Shown here: positions 1-8,826 of the stretch, one piece after another
How the letters are laid out: each line of letters begins with the position of its first letter
Numbering within the stretch: the stretch's first letter is position 1
NCBI GenBank assembly: GCA_002327785.1
Contig: DCUI01000107.1
Coordinates: 1 to 63,949 of the forward strand
DNA from: Phycisphaerales bacterium UBA2218
Lineage (GTDB): Bacteria > Planctomycetota > Phycisphaerae > Sedimentisphaerales > Anaerobacaceae
DNA length: 63,949 bases
Direction: 5' to 3'
Translations under genes and position numbers: made by a program
Notes under the pieces: model-generated
Databases searched by the model: none
Told to the model about the DNA's origin: nothing
What the model saw: only the letters and a program-made list of their open reading frames with translations

Positions 1-77
1 AGTCTATTTATGCGCGACGCCTTAGTTCCCTGGACGCGTATTTGGATCCGGGAGCATCAGATTGGAGGAAGGGGTAT

Positions 78-497
78 ATGAGGACATTGTACTTTGTACT
101 GGTGCTATCAGTGTCTCTGCTGCAGAGCGCGCAGGCAGAGGATCCGGTCTTCTTTGCGGATGCAAATCTCAAAGCGGCCGTAGAGAACGAGCTATGGGTT
201 TCGGACCCCACACCTACGGATATGCTCAACCTGACAAGTCTGTACTGCACTCAGAATTGGGGAACGCAGACGGTGATCACGAGCCTCACGGGCCTCGAAT
301 ATGCCCTGAATCTGCGGACGTTGCACATTCGTCTGAACGAAATTGATGACATCTCCCCTCTGGCCGGGCTGGTCAGTCTGGAGACAGTGGATCTCTCGCA
401 GAATCAGATCAGCGATCTCTCGCCACTGTCCTCTCTGGCCGCATGTTCGGTCTGCGCTGCGGGTGGCAGCCATTCACACAACGGTGTGACTGATTGA
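78..497 (+). pseudogene. Truncated secreted leucine-rich-repeat protein (paralogue of the next gene)
   Basis: The start is the ATG after GGAGGAAGGGG; it gives a clean Sec signal peptide (about residues 1-20, ending AQA-ED). The N-terminus (EDPVFF-D-LK-AVE, WVSDPTP-DML) is nearly the same as in the downstream gene, followed by about three LRR units of the NL-L-L---N-I-DISPL type. The reading then drifts into a Ser/His/Ala-rich tail and stops at about 140 residues, so the rest of the LRRs, the InlB-like repeat and the beta-helix of the paralogue are missing. I read it as a 3'-truncated tandem duplicate; a short functional LRR protein cannot be excluded. Confidence 0.6.
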
Positions 498-563
498 ACA
501 TGAATGGAGATTGCACAGAATTGAGGTAGAATGGATATAGGACATTGTTCTGGAGGTAAAACC

Positions 564-2420
564 ATGAAGCGCGTAGTGGTGATAGTGGTTGTTCTGCCAT
601 TCCTGCTCGGCACGGCATCGGCTGAGGACCCGGTTTTCTTCGAGGACGAAAAACTCGAAGTGGCAGTAGAGGAAGCATTATGGGTTTCGGACCCCACGCC
701 AGCGGACATGCTCATGCTCACGTATCTGTACGTGGGCGACGTCCGCATCTCAAGCCTTAGGGGCCTGGAGTACGCTTTGAATCTGGAGACACTGAGGGTT
801 CCCTGTAACGACCTCGATGACATCTCGCCCGTGTCTTCGCTCAGCAATCTGCGGACGCTCGTCGTTAACAACAACTGGATCCGGGACCTGTCTCCGATGG
901 CCGGACTGAGCAATCTCTCGCATTTCGATGCCCACGACAATCACTACATCAGCGATCTTTCCCCGCTCGCGAGTCTGTATGGTCTCACTACGCTGATCTT
1001 GCGTGGCAACCAAATCAGTAATGTAGGCCCATTGTCGAGCCTCGTGAACCTGCGAGACGTCGTGCTGAGAAACAACCAGATCTCTGACGTCTCGCCGTTG
1101 CTGGGGCTTACGTGCCTTCGGCATCTGGACTTGACTCAGAACCCGCTGAGCGACGAAGTCTATGACGTCCAAATCCCCCAAATCATAGAAGACAATCCTG
1201 GGATAGACATCCACTACACTGGCATCACTTGCACCGTGTCGCTCTCATCTTCCGAGGGAGGGTCCGTCATTGAGCCCGGCGAGGGAGAGTTCACCTATCA
1301 ACGTGTCAACTCTCTGCGCATCGAAGCGAAGGCCGACCCCGGGTATGTGTTCTCTGCCTGGACCGGGACATGTTACACGACGCAGAATCCCACCGTGATC
1401 CCACTCGACATGAATTACAGAGTTTGCGCAGTCTTCTTACGTGCAATGACGGAGGTCCACGTCGACGACGACGCACCCTACGACCCAAAGCATGACAATC
1501 CCGATGTCAGCGATCCACTCGAGGATGGAACCGCCGATCATCCCTTCGACTCGATTCAGGAGGCTGTCGAGGTGGCGATGGAGGGGGCTACAGTCATCGT
1601 GCTGCCGGGAATCTACCGCGAGAACATCACAATCCCGGGAAAGAGCATCCACCTGATGGGAAGAGACCCGAACGACCCCGTGGGCACGGCCCTGCCCGTG
1701 ATCCATGCGGCCAAGAGCGGCTCCGTCGTGACGATCATCGGAGTGAGCGGCTCACACAGCACAATCACCGGGTTTGCCGTTGAAGGGGGCGATGGGCAGG
1801 GCGGCGCTATCCGTTGTTCCGACGCCGTCGCCACGATCTCGCACTGTCTGATCGCAGGAAATCGGCCAACCGGCAGCCCATTGATAGAATGCACCAATAG
1901 CAACGCCGCATTCACCAATTGCACGATCTCGGACAATTACCTGGACACATGCAGTGGAGGACTTCGGGCCCTCAACAGCACAGTGAGGTTGACGAACTCG
2001 ATTGTCTACGGCAACACGTATGGGTGCTCGGGCACCACAGGCGGCCATATCTTTGCAGACGACAGCGGGGACGTCTCCATCACCTTCAGCGACGTCGAAG
2101 GCGGCCGACCAGGCACAGGAAACATCGACGAAGATCCGCTGTTCGTCCGTCGCGGTCAATGGGCAGACCCACAGAACCCCCTCATCCCGCGTGATCCGAG
2201 CGATTCCAGCGCGGTCTGGCTCATGGGGGATTACCACGTGCAGTCCGAGGCCGGTCGCTGGGACCCGGCCGCCGGTCTGTGGGTGTATGACGCAGTGAGC
2301 AGTCCCTGTGTGGATGCGGGCGATCCGGCCCGCGAGGTCGGGCATGAGCCCTCGCCCAATGGCGGCATCATCAATATGGGTATCTATGGTGGCACGACCG
2401 AGGCCGGTAAGAGTTACTGA
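564..2420 (+). CDS. Secreted LRR / InlB-repeat / right-handed beta-helix protein
   Basis: The ATG follows TGGAGG and gives a signal peptide (MKRVVVIVVV...GTASA-ED). Residues about 55-205 hold internalin-type LRRs, with units such as L-NLRTLVVNNNWIRDLSPMAGL. About 220-290 is a divergent InlB B-repeat-like module (EGGSVIEPGEGEF...DPGYVFSAWTG). About 305-618 looks like a right-handed parallel beta-helix of the DUF1565/pectin-lyase type (DHPFDSIQEAVEVA-EGATVIVLPGIY; later ADPAREVG near the C-terminus). No catalytic motif stands out. Likely cell-surface or secreted, for binding or polysaccharide contact. A truncated copy lies directly upstream. The next gene follows by 24 bases on the same strand. 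Confidence 0.85.
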   Translation: MKRVVVIVVVLPFLLGTASAEDPVFFEDEKLEVAVEEALWVSDPTPADMLMLTYLYVGDVRISSLRGLEYALNLETLRVPCNDLDDISPVSSLSNLRTLVVNNNWIRDLSPMAGLSNLSHFDAHDNHYISDLSPLASLYGLTTLILRGNQISNVGPLSSLVNLRDVVLRNNQISDVSPLLGLTCLRHLDLTQNPLSDEVYDVQIPQIIEDNPGIDIHYTGITCTVSLSSSEGGSVIEPGEGEFTYQRVNSLRIEAKADPGYVFSAWTGTCYTTQNPTVIPLDMNYRVCAVFLRAMTEVHVDDDAPYDPKHDNPDVSDPLEDGTADHPFDSIQEAVEVAMEGATVIVLPGIYRENITIPGKSIHLMGRDPNDPVGTALPVIHAAKSGSVVTIIGVSGSHSTITGFAVEGGDGQGGAIRCSDAVATISHCLIAGNRPTGSPLIECTNSNAAFTNCTISDNYLDTCSGGLRALNSTVRLTNSIVYGNTYGCSGTTGGHIFADDSGDVSITFSDVEGGRPGTGNIDEDPLFVRRGQWADPQNPLIPRDPSDSSAVWLMGDYHVQSEAGRWDPAAGLWVYDAVSSPCVDAGDPAREVGHEPSPNGGIINMGIYGGTTEAGKSY

Positions 2421-2444
2421 CACGCCTTTTCGTATTCGTGGCCT

Positions 2445-5400
2445 ATGACTCAGAGACACTCGAACAACATGCTGCCGGCAGGGGCATTGTTGATTCTGCT
2501 GATGACAGTCCTGCCGCCGGCCTTTGCAGGGGATATGACGGTCAGTCCGTCCCCCTACTGGAAGAACGGGATTGCGTTCCCCTACGACGCGTTCTGCGCC
2601 CGCGGGATTTCAAAAGACACCGCCAAGTGGGTCAAGTTTACGATCTTGCTGGAGCCATACGATTACAGCGTGGTCTACTTCCAGGACTGCCGGAAATACG
2701 CCTACCACTATAGTTTCGCCGCCGAGGTGCTCGATCCATTCCTGGGGATGACGACGCAGCAGTTCAATGCGGTCACTCTGTTCCAGAAGAACCAGCAAGC
2801 GGTTCTGGGCACGGTGATTCTGCCGCCGGCGGCCGTCTGGCCGACGGAGCCGCAATTCCGCGAGTACGGCATCCAGTTCGTTCGGCAGGACCCGTTCACG
2901 CCCCAGGAGATTCGGGATTTGTTCCATCAGGTCCGGGCCTGCGTCGCGGCCCCGGCCGACGTGCAGGCGTTCTACTTCCCTACGTATGAGCAGCAGGCCA
3001 CGGCGACGGCCAGCCGCGACTGGTTCGAGTCCCAGGGCATCCCGATCAGCTCCACGGCACGATGGGCCAGCGGCAACTCCTGCTATTCGGAGGGATGGGC
3101 CTTCGGGACCGTCAGGTTCTTCCCCGCCGATCAGATTGCGACCGCTTATCATAGCGGCGCTCTGGCGCCGGGCGATATCCTGCTCACCGACGGCGTTCCG
3201 GCCGAGGTCCCCTTCGTCGCGGGTATCGTTTCCCTGGCGGCCTCGACGCCCAACTCCCACGTGGCGATCCTCGCACGAACCTGTGCGGTGCCGTTCGTGC
3301 ACCTGGTCCTCGCGGACGACGCACAGCGTGCACAGGAGCTTGTCGGCCGCCGAATCCTCCTCAGCGTCTATGAGGACGAGTATGAAACGAAAGTGCGGCT
3401 GATCGACACGGACACCGTCGTGGACGATCCGGCGGCGGCGCAGATCCTGCAGCTCAAGCAGCCGACGCCTCTGACCATCCAGCCCGCGGCGTCTCTGGGG
3501 GTGTTCGGCATATCGACCGAGGGGCTTTCTCCCACCGACATTCGATACGTCGGCGGCAAGGCAGCCAACTTCGGTATCCTGAGGGCCGCCGTGCCCGACA
3601 ACTCTCCCAAGGCCCTCGCTCTGACCTTCGACCTCTGGAAGGCGTTTCTCAGCCAGCCGCTGACGCCAAACCCGACCATGCGCCTCGGGCCCGGAGAGCA
3701 TATCCTGTTCTGGGCCGATGAAGACACCGACCAGGGCCCCGCGCACACCAGCTTTCGACTGAGCAAGGATGGCGAATCCATCGGCCTGTTCGACGCCGAC
3801 GGCGTTACACGGCTTGACGCGGTGCAGTTCGGACCGCAAACCGACGACGTCTCTTTCGGGCGATCCCCCGACGGCGCCGACGCATGGCAACCGTTCTCAG
3901 TGCCCACACCAGGTCTGCCGAATGGAGCCGCCGATGGCAAGAGCGGTTACGGCCTGGTCATCAACGAGATCATGGCGGCAAACCGGCACACCATCGAGGA
4001 CCCCTGCGAGAGCGGCGAATACCCCGATTGGATCGAGCTGTACAATGCCTCGGACGAAACCATCGTTCTGAATGGCCTGTATCTGACCGACGACCTGAAC
4101 GAGCCGACCCAGTGGCAGATCCGGCCGGAGATCGTCGGCCCGACGCTGCGGGAGGAAATCGCCCGGCGACTGGCGGAGTACACGTCGTATCCGCCTTCGG
4201 ACATGCAGACGCTCTCCCAAGACCTGGCCTGCATCCGCAATCTGTTCACCAATGCCGATGTCGCCGACTTCAGCGACGAGTTGCGGGAAGCGGTCATCAG
4301 CGTGCTGACCGATCCTCAATACGGCCTCGATCGGAGCGTCCCACTGCGGTTCCGCAGCTCGACCAACGTCGAGGACAGCATGGACTTCATCGGGGCTGGA
4401 CTCTACGACAGCTACAGCGGCTGCCTGGCCGACGCAATCGATTCCGACGACGACGGCCCCTGCGCATGCGATCCGAACCGGCAGTCTGAGCGGGACATCT
4501 TCCGCGCCATCCGCCAGGTCTTCGCCAGCTTCTACAACGACAACGCGTACCTGGAGCGTCTCCGCCACGACGTGAACGAAGCGGACGTCGGCATGGCGGT
4601 GGTGGTCCACCATTCCTTCCCCGACGAGATCGAGCTCGCGAACGGCGTGGCCACCCTGGACACGACGGGCGGCGGGACAACGATCTCTCTGGTCACGCAG
4701 TTGGGCGCGGTCTCCGTCACGAACCCGCAGGACGGCTCGATCCCAGAGGAGATCGCCGCGTCGATCCTCTCGTCGGGTAGTATCGTGCCTCCCACGCTCA
4801 AACAGGCCTCCAGTCTGGTCCGCCTGGGCGATACCGTCATGATCTGGCGGGACGATTATACGAATCTCGTGGACCTGCTGATTCGCGTCAGCGAGGAATT
4901 CGCACGCACCACCGGAAAGACGGAGTATATCCTCGATCTGGAGTACAAGAAGGTTGCACCGGGCGGCCGTGTCCTGCCGTCGGGCGGACTCGTCGTCAAA
5001 CAGGTGCGTCAGATCCCTTCGTCCAACACTACGCAGGTCCCCTTCCTGGTCAATCAGCCCACCGAGTATGAGGTCTACAGCGGTGAAGTGGTGTTTGGGG
5101 AGCCGACGGATGTGTTCGCGGACCATCGGCTCAAATCGCGGTGGAAGCTCGAAACCCGCAGCACCGTTCTGGATGCCAATGCCCTCGAGGAGGGCCTCTA
5201 CACCAGCGTCCGGATCGAGTACCTGGACGCAGACCAGATCCGCACGATCTCGGGACAGCTATCCCTCCTGCCGTTCGGCGGGCACGAATCCCAGGGGCAT
5301 GAGACCGTCGATAGCTGGCGACTGGATTGCATCGAGAGTCCCCGCACCTATCACCTCAGGACGACAAACATTCCGACAGCCATCGAGGCGCAGGAGTGTC

Positions 5401-5948
5401 CCATTCTCACGCCCTCGGATCTCGGCTGCTCGGGCTACGGCGTCCCCTACAAATTCCTTACCCTGCATGTCGAGTACGCCGATTTCGTGAAATCGTGGGA
5501 CCCGACCCATTGGAATTTCACCAGAAGCAACGCAGTGCATCTCTGGCCCCGGCAGGCCGCCGGCAGCGAGGACATCTCGCAGGAGCGGACACTCTCGAAT
5601 GGTGGCGTGTCCATCACATCTCGCTTCTATTACCCCCCGCTGCCCAAGGGACTTACTGCCTGGGAGATGGCCGGCGGCAACACGGCGCCCCTGAAGCGAT
5701 GGGACCAGACCACGATCGCGGGCCTGACCACCAAACCGATCCTGCTGAAGGGCTACTACTCGCAGACGTTCCGGCCCGAGCACCACAACCAGATCGAGCA
5801 CCTGCTGTTCGAGCCGCGACTCGAGCCGGGAATCTCCGCCGACATCCTGACCGAGTTGAAGGACAAAAACGTCCTCTTCATCCACCTGATCGTGGACAAA
5901 GACGGAGCGGGAGCCGACGAATCGCGAATCGTCACGTATGGCTATTGA
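2445..5948 (+). CDS. Exported PEP-synthase-like protein with an inserted lamin-tail domain
   Basis: Signal peptide MTQRHSNNMLPAG...PPAFAGD (ATG 2469 is an alternative start). Residues about 235-330 resemble a phosphohistidine swivel domain, with TPNSHVAILAR holding the candidate His. From about 360 (YVGGKAANFG) a PEP/pyruvate-binding ATP-grasp (PPDK_N) domain begins, resuming at GPTLREEIARRL (about 566) and continuing with RFRSSTNVEDS, AGLYDSYSG and a C-terminal region. Between about 406 and 563 it is interrupted by lamin-tail (LTD) sequence in permuted order: the C-terminal half first (GEHILFWADEDTDQG), then an N-terminal half (VINEIMAANR...DDWIE-like...LTDDLNEPTQW). Known PEP synthases are cytoplasmic and use ATP, so export is odd. 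Function unknown; family assignment fairly secure. Confidence 0.8.
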   Translation: MTQRHSNNMLPAGALLILLMTVLPPAFAGDMTVSPSPYWKNGIAFPYDAFCARGISKDTAKWVKFTILLEPYDYSVVYFQDCRKYAYHYSFAAEVLDPFLGMTTQQFNAVTLFQKNQQAVLGTVILPPAAVWPTEPQFREYGIQFVRQDPFTPQEIRDLFHQVRACVAAPADVQAFYFPTYEQQATATASRDWFESQGIPISSTARWASGNSCYSEGWAFGTVRFFPADQIATAYHSGALAPGDILLTDGVPAEVPFVAGIVSLAASTPNSHVAILARTCAVPFVHLVLADDAQRAQELVGRRILLSVYEDEYETKVRLIDTDTVVDDPAAAQILQLKQPTPLTIQPAASLGVFGISTEGLSPTDIRYVGGKAANFGILRAAVPDNSPKALALTFDLWKAFLSQPLTPNPTMRLGPGEHILFWADEDTDQGPAHTSFRLSKDGESIGLFDADGVTRLDAVQFGPQTDDVSFGRSPDGADAWQPFSVPTPGLPNGAADGKSGYGLVINEIMAANRHTIEDPCESGEYPDWIELYNASDETIVLNGLYLTDDLNEPTQWQIRPEIVGPTLREEIARRLAEYTSYPPSDMQTLSQDLACIRNLFTNADVADFSDELREAVISVLTDPQYGLDRSVPLRFRSSTNVEDSMDFIGAGLYDSYSGCLADAIDSDDDGPCACDPNRQSERDIFRAIRQVFASFYNDNAYLERLRHDVNEADVGMAVVVHHSFPDEIELANGVATLDTTGGGTTISLVTQLGAVSVTNPQDGSIPEEIAASILSSGSIVPPTLKQASSLVRLGDTVMIWRDDYTNLVDLLIRVSEEFARTTGKTEYILDLEYKKVAPGGRVLPSGGLVVKQVRQIPSSNTTQVPFLVNQPTEYEVYSGEVVFGEPTDVFADHRLKSRWKLETRSTVLDANALEEGLYTSVRIEYLDADQIRTISGQLSLLPFGGHESQGHETVDSWRLDCIESPRTYHLRTTNIPTAIEAQECPILTPSDLGCSGYGVPYKFLTLHVEYADFVKSWDPTHWNFTRSNAVHLWPRQAAGSEDISQERTLSNGGVSITSRFYYPPLPKGLTAWEMAGGNTAPLKRWDQTTIAGLTTKPILLKGYYSQTFRPEHHNQIEHLLFEPRLEPGISADILTELKDKNVLFIHLIVDKDGAGADESRIVTYGY

Positions 5949-5949
5949 G

Positions 5950-6045
5950 TGCAAAGATCAAAATGCAAAAGTCAGAATTATGGAAGTCGTCCCGGCGGGC
6001 CGGGACTCCGTTAGTCGGATCTTTGATCCTTGATTTTTGATTTGC
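5950..6045. repeat. Inverted pair of heptad arrays between convergent genes
   Basis: Left arm is AT-rich 7-mers in phase (TGCAAAG, ATCAAAA, TGCAAAA, GTCAGAA); right arm is the inverse type (GATCTTT, GATCCTT, GATTTTT, GATTTGC). A GC-rich spacer with a perfect short hairpin lies between. The right arm runs up to the stop codon of the minus-strand gene. Units of the same type recur at 8776-8810. Confidence 0.7.
5989..6006. terminator. Possible bidirectional hairpin terminator
   Basis: A perfect 8-bp stem (GTCCCGGC / GCCGGGAC) with a 2-base loop sits in the 98-base gap between convergent genes. There is no clean U-tract on either side, so termination is inferred from position only. Confidence 0.4.
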
Positions 6046-6046
6046 C

Positions 6047-6943
6047 TCACACGTCGCAGGTCTTCACCGCCTGCACGAGCGACTCCAGCGCGTTGCGGAC
6101 AGGGGTGTACTCGTGAGCCACGTAGCCCTGATAGCCCGTCTCGACAATCGCTCGCATGACGGCGGGATAGTAGATCTCCTGGTTCTCATCCAACTCGTGC
6201 CGGCCCGGCACACCGGCGGTGTGGAAGTGTCCGATGTGCTGGATATTCTGCTTGATCGTGGCGATCAGGTCGCCCTCCATGATCTGCATGTGGTAGATGT
6301 CGAAGAGCATCTTGAACCGGGGCGAGTTCACCCGCCGGCACAGCTCGAAGGCCCACGCGTAGTTGTCGCACATGTAGCCGGGGTGATCCACCTTGCTGTT
6401 GAGCAGCTCCATGCAGATCGTCACGCCGGCGTCCTCGGCAATCTTAACCGCCTCGACAAGGATCGTCCGGCAGTTGTCCATCCCCTCGGCGTCGCTGATT
6501 CCCGCGCGATCGCCCGCCATGCAGATCACGTTGGGCCACTTGTACTGAGCAGCCGCCTTGATATTCGCCTTGAAGTCCTCCATGAACTTCGGGTGTATCG
6601 CCTTGTTGTTCAGGCCGTTCTTGATGGACCCCGCGCCGGGCACCATCGTCGCGACGAGATCGTACTTTTTGAGCACGTCCCAATCGTTCGGGCCGACCAG
6701 GTCCCGCCCCGCCAGCGCCATTTCGACAAGGAGCTTGGCCGTCTGTTCCCGGTCCAGCCCGGTGTTTCGAAGACATCCGCCGCAAATGGATTGCTTGATC
6801 CGCCCATTCTTGACGATCTTCCCGACGCCGCCGGCCTGCCCTCGCACAGCCGCCGGCAACGCAACCGCCCCGACAACGGCCGCGGCCCCCGCCAGCACGT
6901 CGCGACGCGTGAATCGGTCCGAATCCTCGTGAGTGTGGTTCAT
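6047..6943 (-). CDS. Tat-exported hydroxypyruvate-isomerase-like TIM-barrel protein
   Basis: About 298 residues. The start is the ATG preceded by AAAGGAG at good spacing (an in-frame ATG 24 bases upstream lacks a site). Twin-arginine signal: RFTRRDVLAGAAAVVGAVALP. The rest is a xylose-isomerase-like/AP-endonuclease-2 TIM barrel of the hydroxypyruvate isomerase type; visible signatures are TICMELLNSKVDHPGY, MLFDIYHMQIMEGD, IGHFHTAG and GYVAHEY, which carry the usual Glu/Asp/His/Glu metal-ligand positions. Likely isomerises a keto or aldo sugar acid in the periplasm. Such Tat-exported isomerases are very common in planctomycetes, usually with Gfo/Idh/MocA partners; here those partners are about 22 kb away. 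Confidence 0.85.
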   Translation of the reverse strand: MNHTHEDSDRFTRRDVLAGAAAVVGAVALPAAVRGQAGGVGKIVKNGRIKQSICGGCLRNTGLDREQTAKLLVEMALAGRDLVGPNDWDVLKKYDLVATMVPGAGSIKNGLNNKAIHPKFMEDFKANIKAAAQYKWPNVICMAGDRAGISDAEGMDNCRTILVEAVKIAEDAGVTICMELLNSKVDHPGYMCDNYAWAFELCRRVNSPRFKMLFDIYHMQIMEGDLIATIKQNIQHIGHFHTAGVPGRHELDENQEIYYPAVMRAIVETGYQGYVAHEYTPVRNALESLVQAVKTCDV

Positions 6944-7079
6944 CTCATACTCCTTTCCGAAAGCCAAGTGCTGCCGAGTTGCCTGACATTCGATCCCCCA
7001 TTCTATCGCCCCGCCCGCGAGGATTCAACAATGGGGACGCAATCCGAGAGTGATATCGGAACACACACACGCGACTCTA

Positions 7080-7164
7080 TCATTCCTGCGGAAGCAGGAA
7101 TCCAGGAACCTCAGGATCTGGCGTGTCCCAAGGACGTGGATTCCCGCATTCGCGGGAATGACAA
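7080..7164. repeat. REP-like inverted pair (ATTCCCGC...GCGGGAAT type)
   Basis: Two imperfect palindromic arms of the ATTCC-TGCG...GCAGGAAT and GGATTCCCGC...GCGGGAATGAC type face each other about 30 bases apart. A single arm of the same family is at 21312-21341. They probably fold into stem-loops. It lies in a 594-base intergenic region. Confidence 0.7.
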
Positions 7165-7536
7165 TCCGAGGGTAGCGGCGAGACCGCCACATCGACTTGC
7201 CTTGCTGTTGGAGCATAGGGCCGACCCGACCATCAGGTTTCCTCCCGGCACATATGCAGGCAATTGGCTGGACGTATCTGCTTCACAAACAGAGGCGGAG
7301 AACAACGTTCGGGTGAAGGATGCGTACCCGCACCTGCGATTCCCGAGCGTTTCCGAGGAGGAGTTAGCCGAAAAGCACAACCTGATTCCAGTGGGTGGGA
7401 TGACCCCGCTGGAGGTTGCCGAGAAGATCGGCGCAGAGGCAGCCGCAACGTCGCTTCGAAGACACCTCAAGAAGGAATAACCATTCTCCCGGTGCGATCG
7501 CCGTCGAGACGGGACGACGGGAGAAGGTGTGCTCAA
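7165..7536. other. Intergenic stretch, possible degraded coding fragment
   Basis: No convincing gene. A plus-strand open frame ending at 7480 reads SEEELAEKHNLIPVGGMTPLE and then AEKIGAEAAATSLRRHLKK, which has protein-like composition but no start, ribosome-binding site or recognised family. It could be the 3' remnant of a lost gene. Confidence 0.3.
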
Positions 7537-8826
7537 TCAGAAGTGGTACGCCAGTTCCATTCTCAGGAAGCTGTCGTCCCTCAGGTCGTGGAGGACGCTG
7601 TTCTCGGCCACGTTGCAGAAGAGCCAGGCGTCGAGACTGAGCCGCCAGTGCGTGCCGAACCGCCGGCTCGCTTCGACGATCACGGCGTTCTCCGCATCGT
7701 TGAGATCCTGCATGACGCCCATCAGCACCATCGTGCTGGCCATGTCGTTCGGCGACAGACGCAGGCCGAAGAAGGCATCGTTGTCGAAAATCGAGGTCAT
7801 CTCGGGATCGTCGCCACGCTGGTCGTAGGCGTATTCCGCGAGAAGTCCGACGTCCGTCTTGCCTCCGGCGAAACCGACGAACGTGTACTCCAGGCCGCCC
7901 ACCGCCGCGAAGAAGGGATCGAGGTACCCGCTTCGGTACAGACCCTCGAACTTCCAGAGCCAGTTGCCGGTGGCCCACTGGGCATCGACGCCGAACTGAT
8001 CCACCCGATCGTAGAAGGGGATCAGCCGCAGCTCGCCCGGGTCGTTGGGATCCAGGTAATCCGACGGGACCAGAAGCGGGTCCCGACTGGTCCCCTTGAG
8101 GTAGTAGACGCCAAAGTCGATATCCCCCACGGTGCGGCTGTACCGGATCACCAGGTCCTGAGCACGCTCTTCGGAGGTGTTCTTGTAGAGGGGGTGGTCC
8201 GTGTCGATCTCGAGTTCCGGACGCAGGCGCCCTTCCCGGCCGGGATAGGTCCGCTCGCGGAAATACGGCAGGATGAAGATATCGAGCGTTCCCCAATCTC
8301 GGGACGCGGTGAACTGGAGCATGGGCTGGCCGAGCTTGTCCTCGCCGTCGATGTGCTCGACGAGGTCGGTTTGGTTGACCACGTCCACGAGGTGGACGAA
8401 CTCGGTCGCGCCCCAAAAGACCCGTGCGATGCCGAAACGGAAGGACCACCAGTCCTTGGGATAGAGATAGTACAACTCGCGGATATCCCAGTGCGTGCGC
8501 TCCGAATCGGCGCTATCGATCCGGCCGAACGGGGTGAACGTGAAGATCGAGCCGTTCGCCCACTGATGATAGTACTCCGGCTGGGCGGCCAGGGAAGCGT
8601 TGTTGTCCTCCTGCCCGGGGAACAGAGGATCTTGGAAGAACCACCTCCCCTCGGCGGAGACATACCCCGTGAGGCCACTGCGCCCGGCGGAGGGCGATTC
8701 GAGAGCGGAGGGGGACGACGAGACGCCTCGTGCGTTCGCCACGAGCAAGCCCCCCAACAAAAAGACTCGAAAATCGATTTTTGATCTTTGATCTTTGATT
8801 TTTGACTTCACCTTCAATGGCGTCAC
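7537..8826 (-). CDS. Outer-membrane beta-barrel protein of an RND export operon
   Basis: 429 residues. The GTG start overlaps the upstream stop codon (GTGA), implying translational coupling. A hydrophobic segment (FRVFLLGGLLVANARG) gives a signal peptide; the stretch before it (KSKIKDQRSKID) is encoded by a heptad repeat, so the true start may be further in. The body alternates aromatic and polar residues in amphipathic strands (FRFGIARVFWGATEF, LEYTFVGFAGGKTDVG) and ends in LRMELAYHF, with the terminal Phe typical of barrel proteins. It resembles DUF1302-type porin-like proteins encoded beside MMPL exporters. Last gene of the three-gene operon. Confidence 0.75.
   Translation of the reverse strand: MTPLKVKSKIKDQRSKIDFRVFLLGGLLVANARGVSSSPSALESPSAGRSGLTGYVSAEGRWFFQDPLFPGQEDNNASLAAQPEYYHQWANGSIFTFTPFGRIDSADSERTHWDIRELYYLYPKDWWSFRFGIARVFWGATEFVHLVDVVNQTDLVEHIDGEDKLGQPMLQFTASRDWGTLDIFILPYFRERTYPGREGRLRPELEIDTDHPLYKNTSEERAQDLVIRYSRTVGDIDFGVYYLKGTSRDPLLVPSDYLDPNDPGELRLIPFYDRVDQFGVDAQWATGNWLWKFEGLYRSGYLDPFFAAVGGLEYTFVGFAGGKTDVGLLAEYAYDQRGDDPEMTSIFDNDAFFGLRLSPNDMASTMVLMGVMQDLNDAENAVIVEASRRFGTHWRLSLDAWLFCNVAENSVLHDLRDDSFLRMELAYHF
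8776..8810. repeat. Heptad array inside the 5' end of the barrel gene
   Basis: Five 7-mers in phase: GATTTTT, GATCTTT, GATCTTT, GATTTTT, GACTTCA. It is the same unit type as the right arm at 6018-6045, but here it is translated (opposite strand) as the Lys/Ile/Asp-rich N-terminus of the barrel protein. Confidence 0.75.

Noticed and set aside
7080..7164. Possible CRISPR-like repeat pair
   Set aside because: Only two arms, inverted rather than direct, and no further spacers; it fits a REP pair. No CRISPR array or cas gene was seen in the window.
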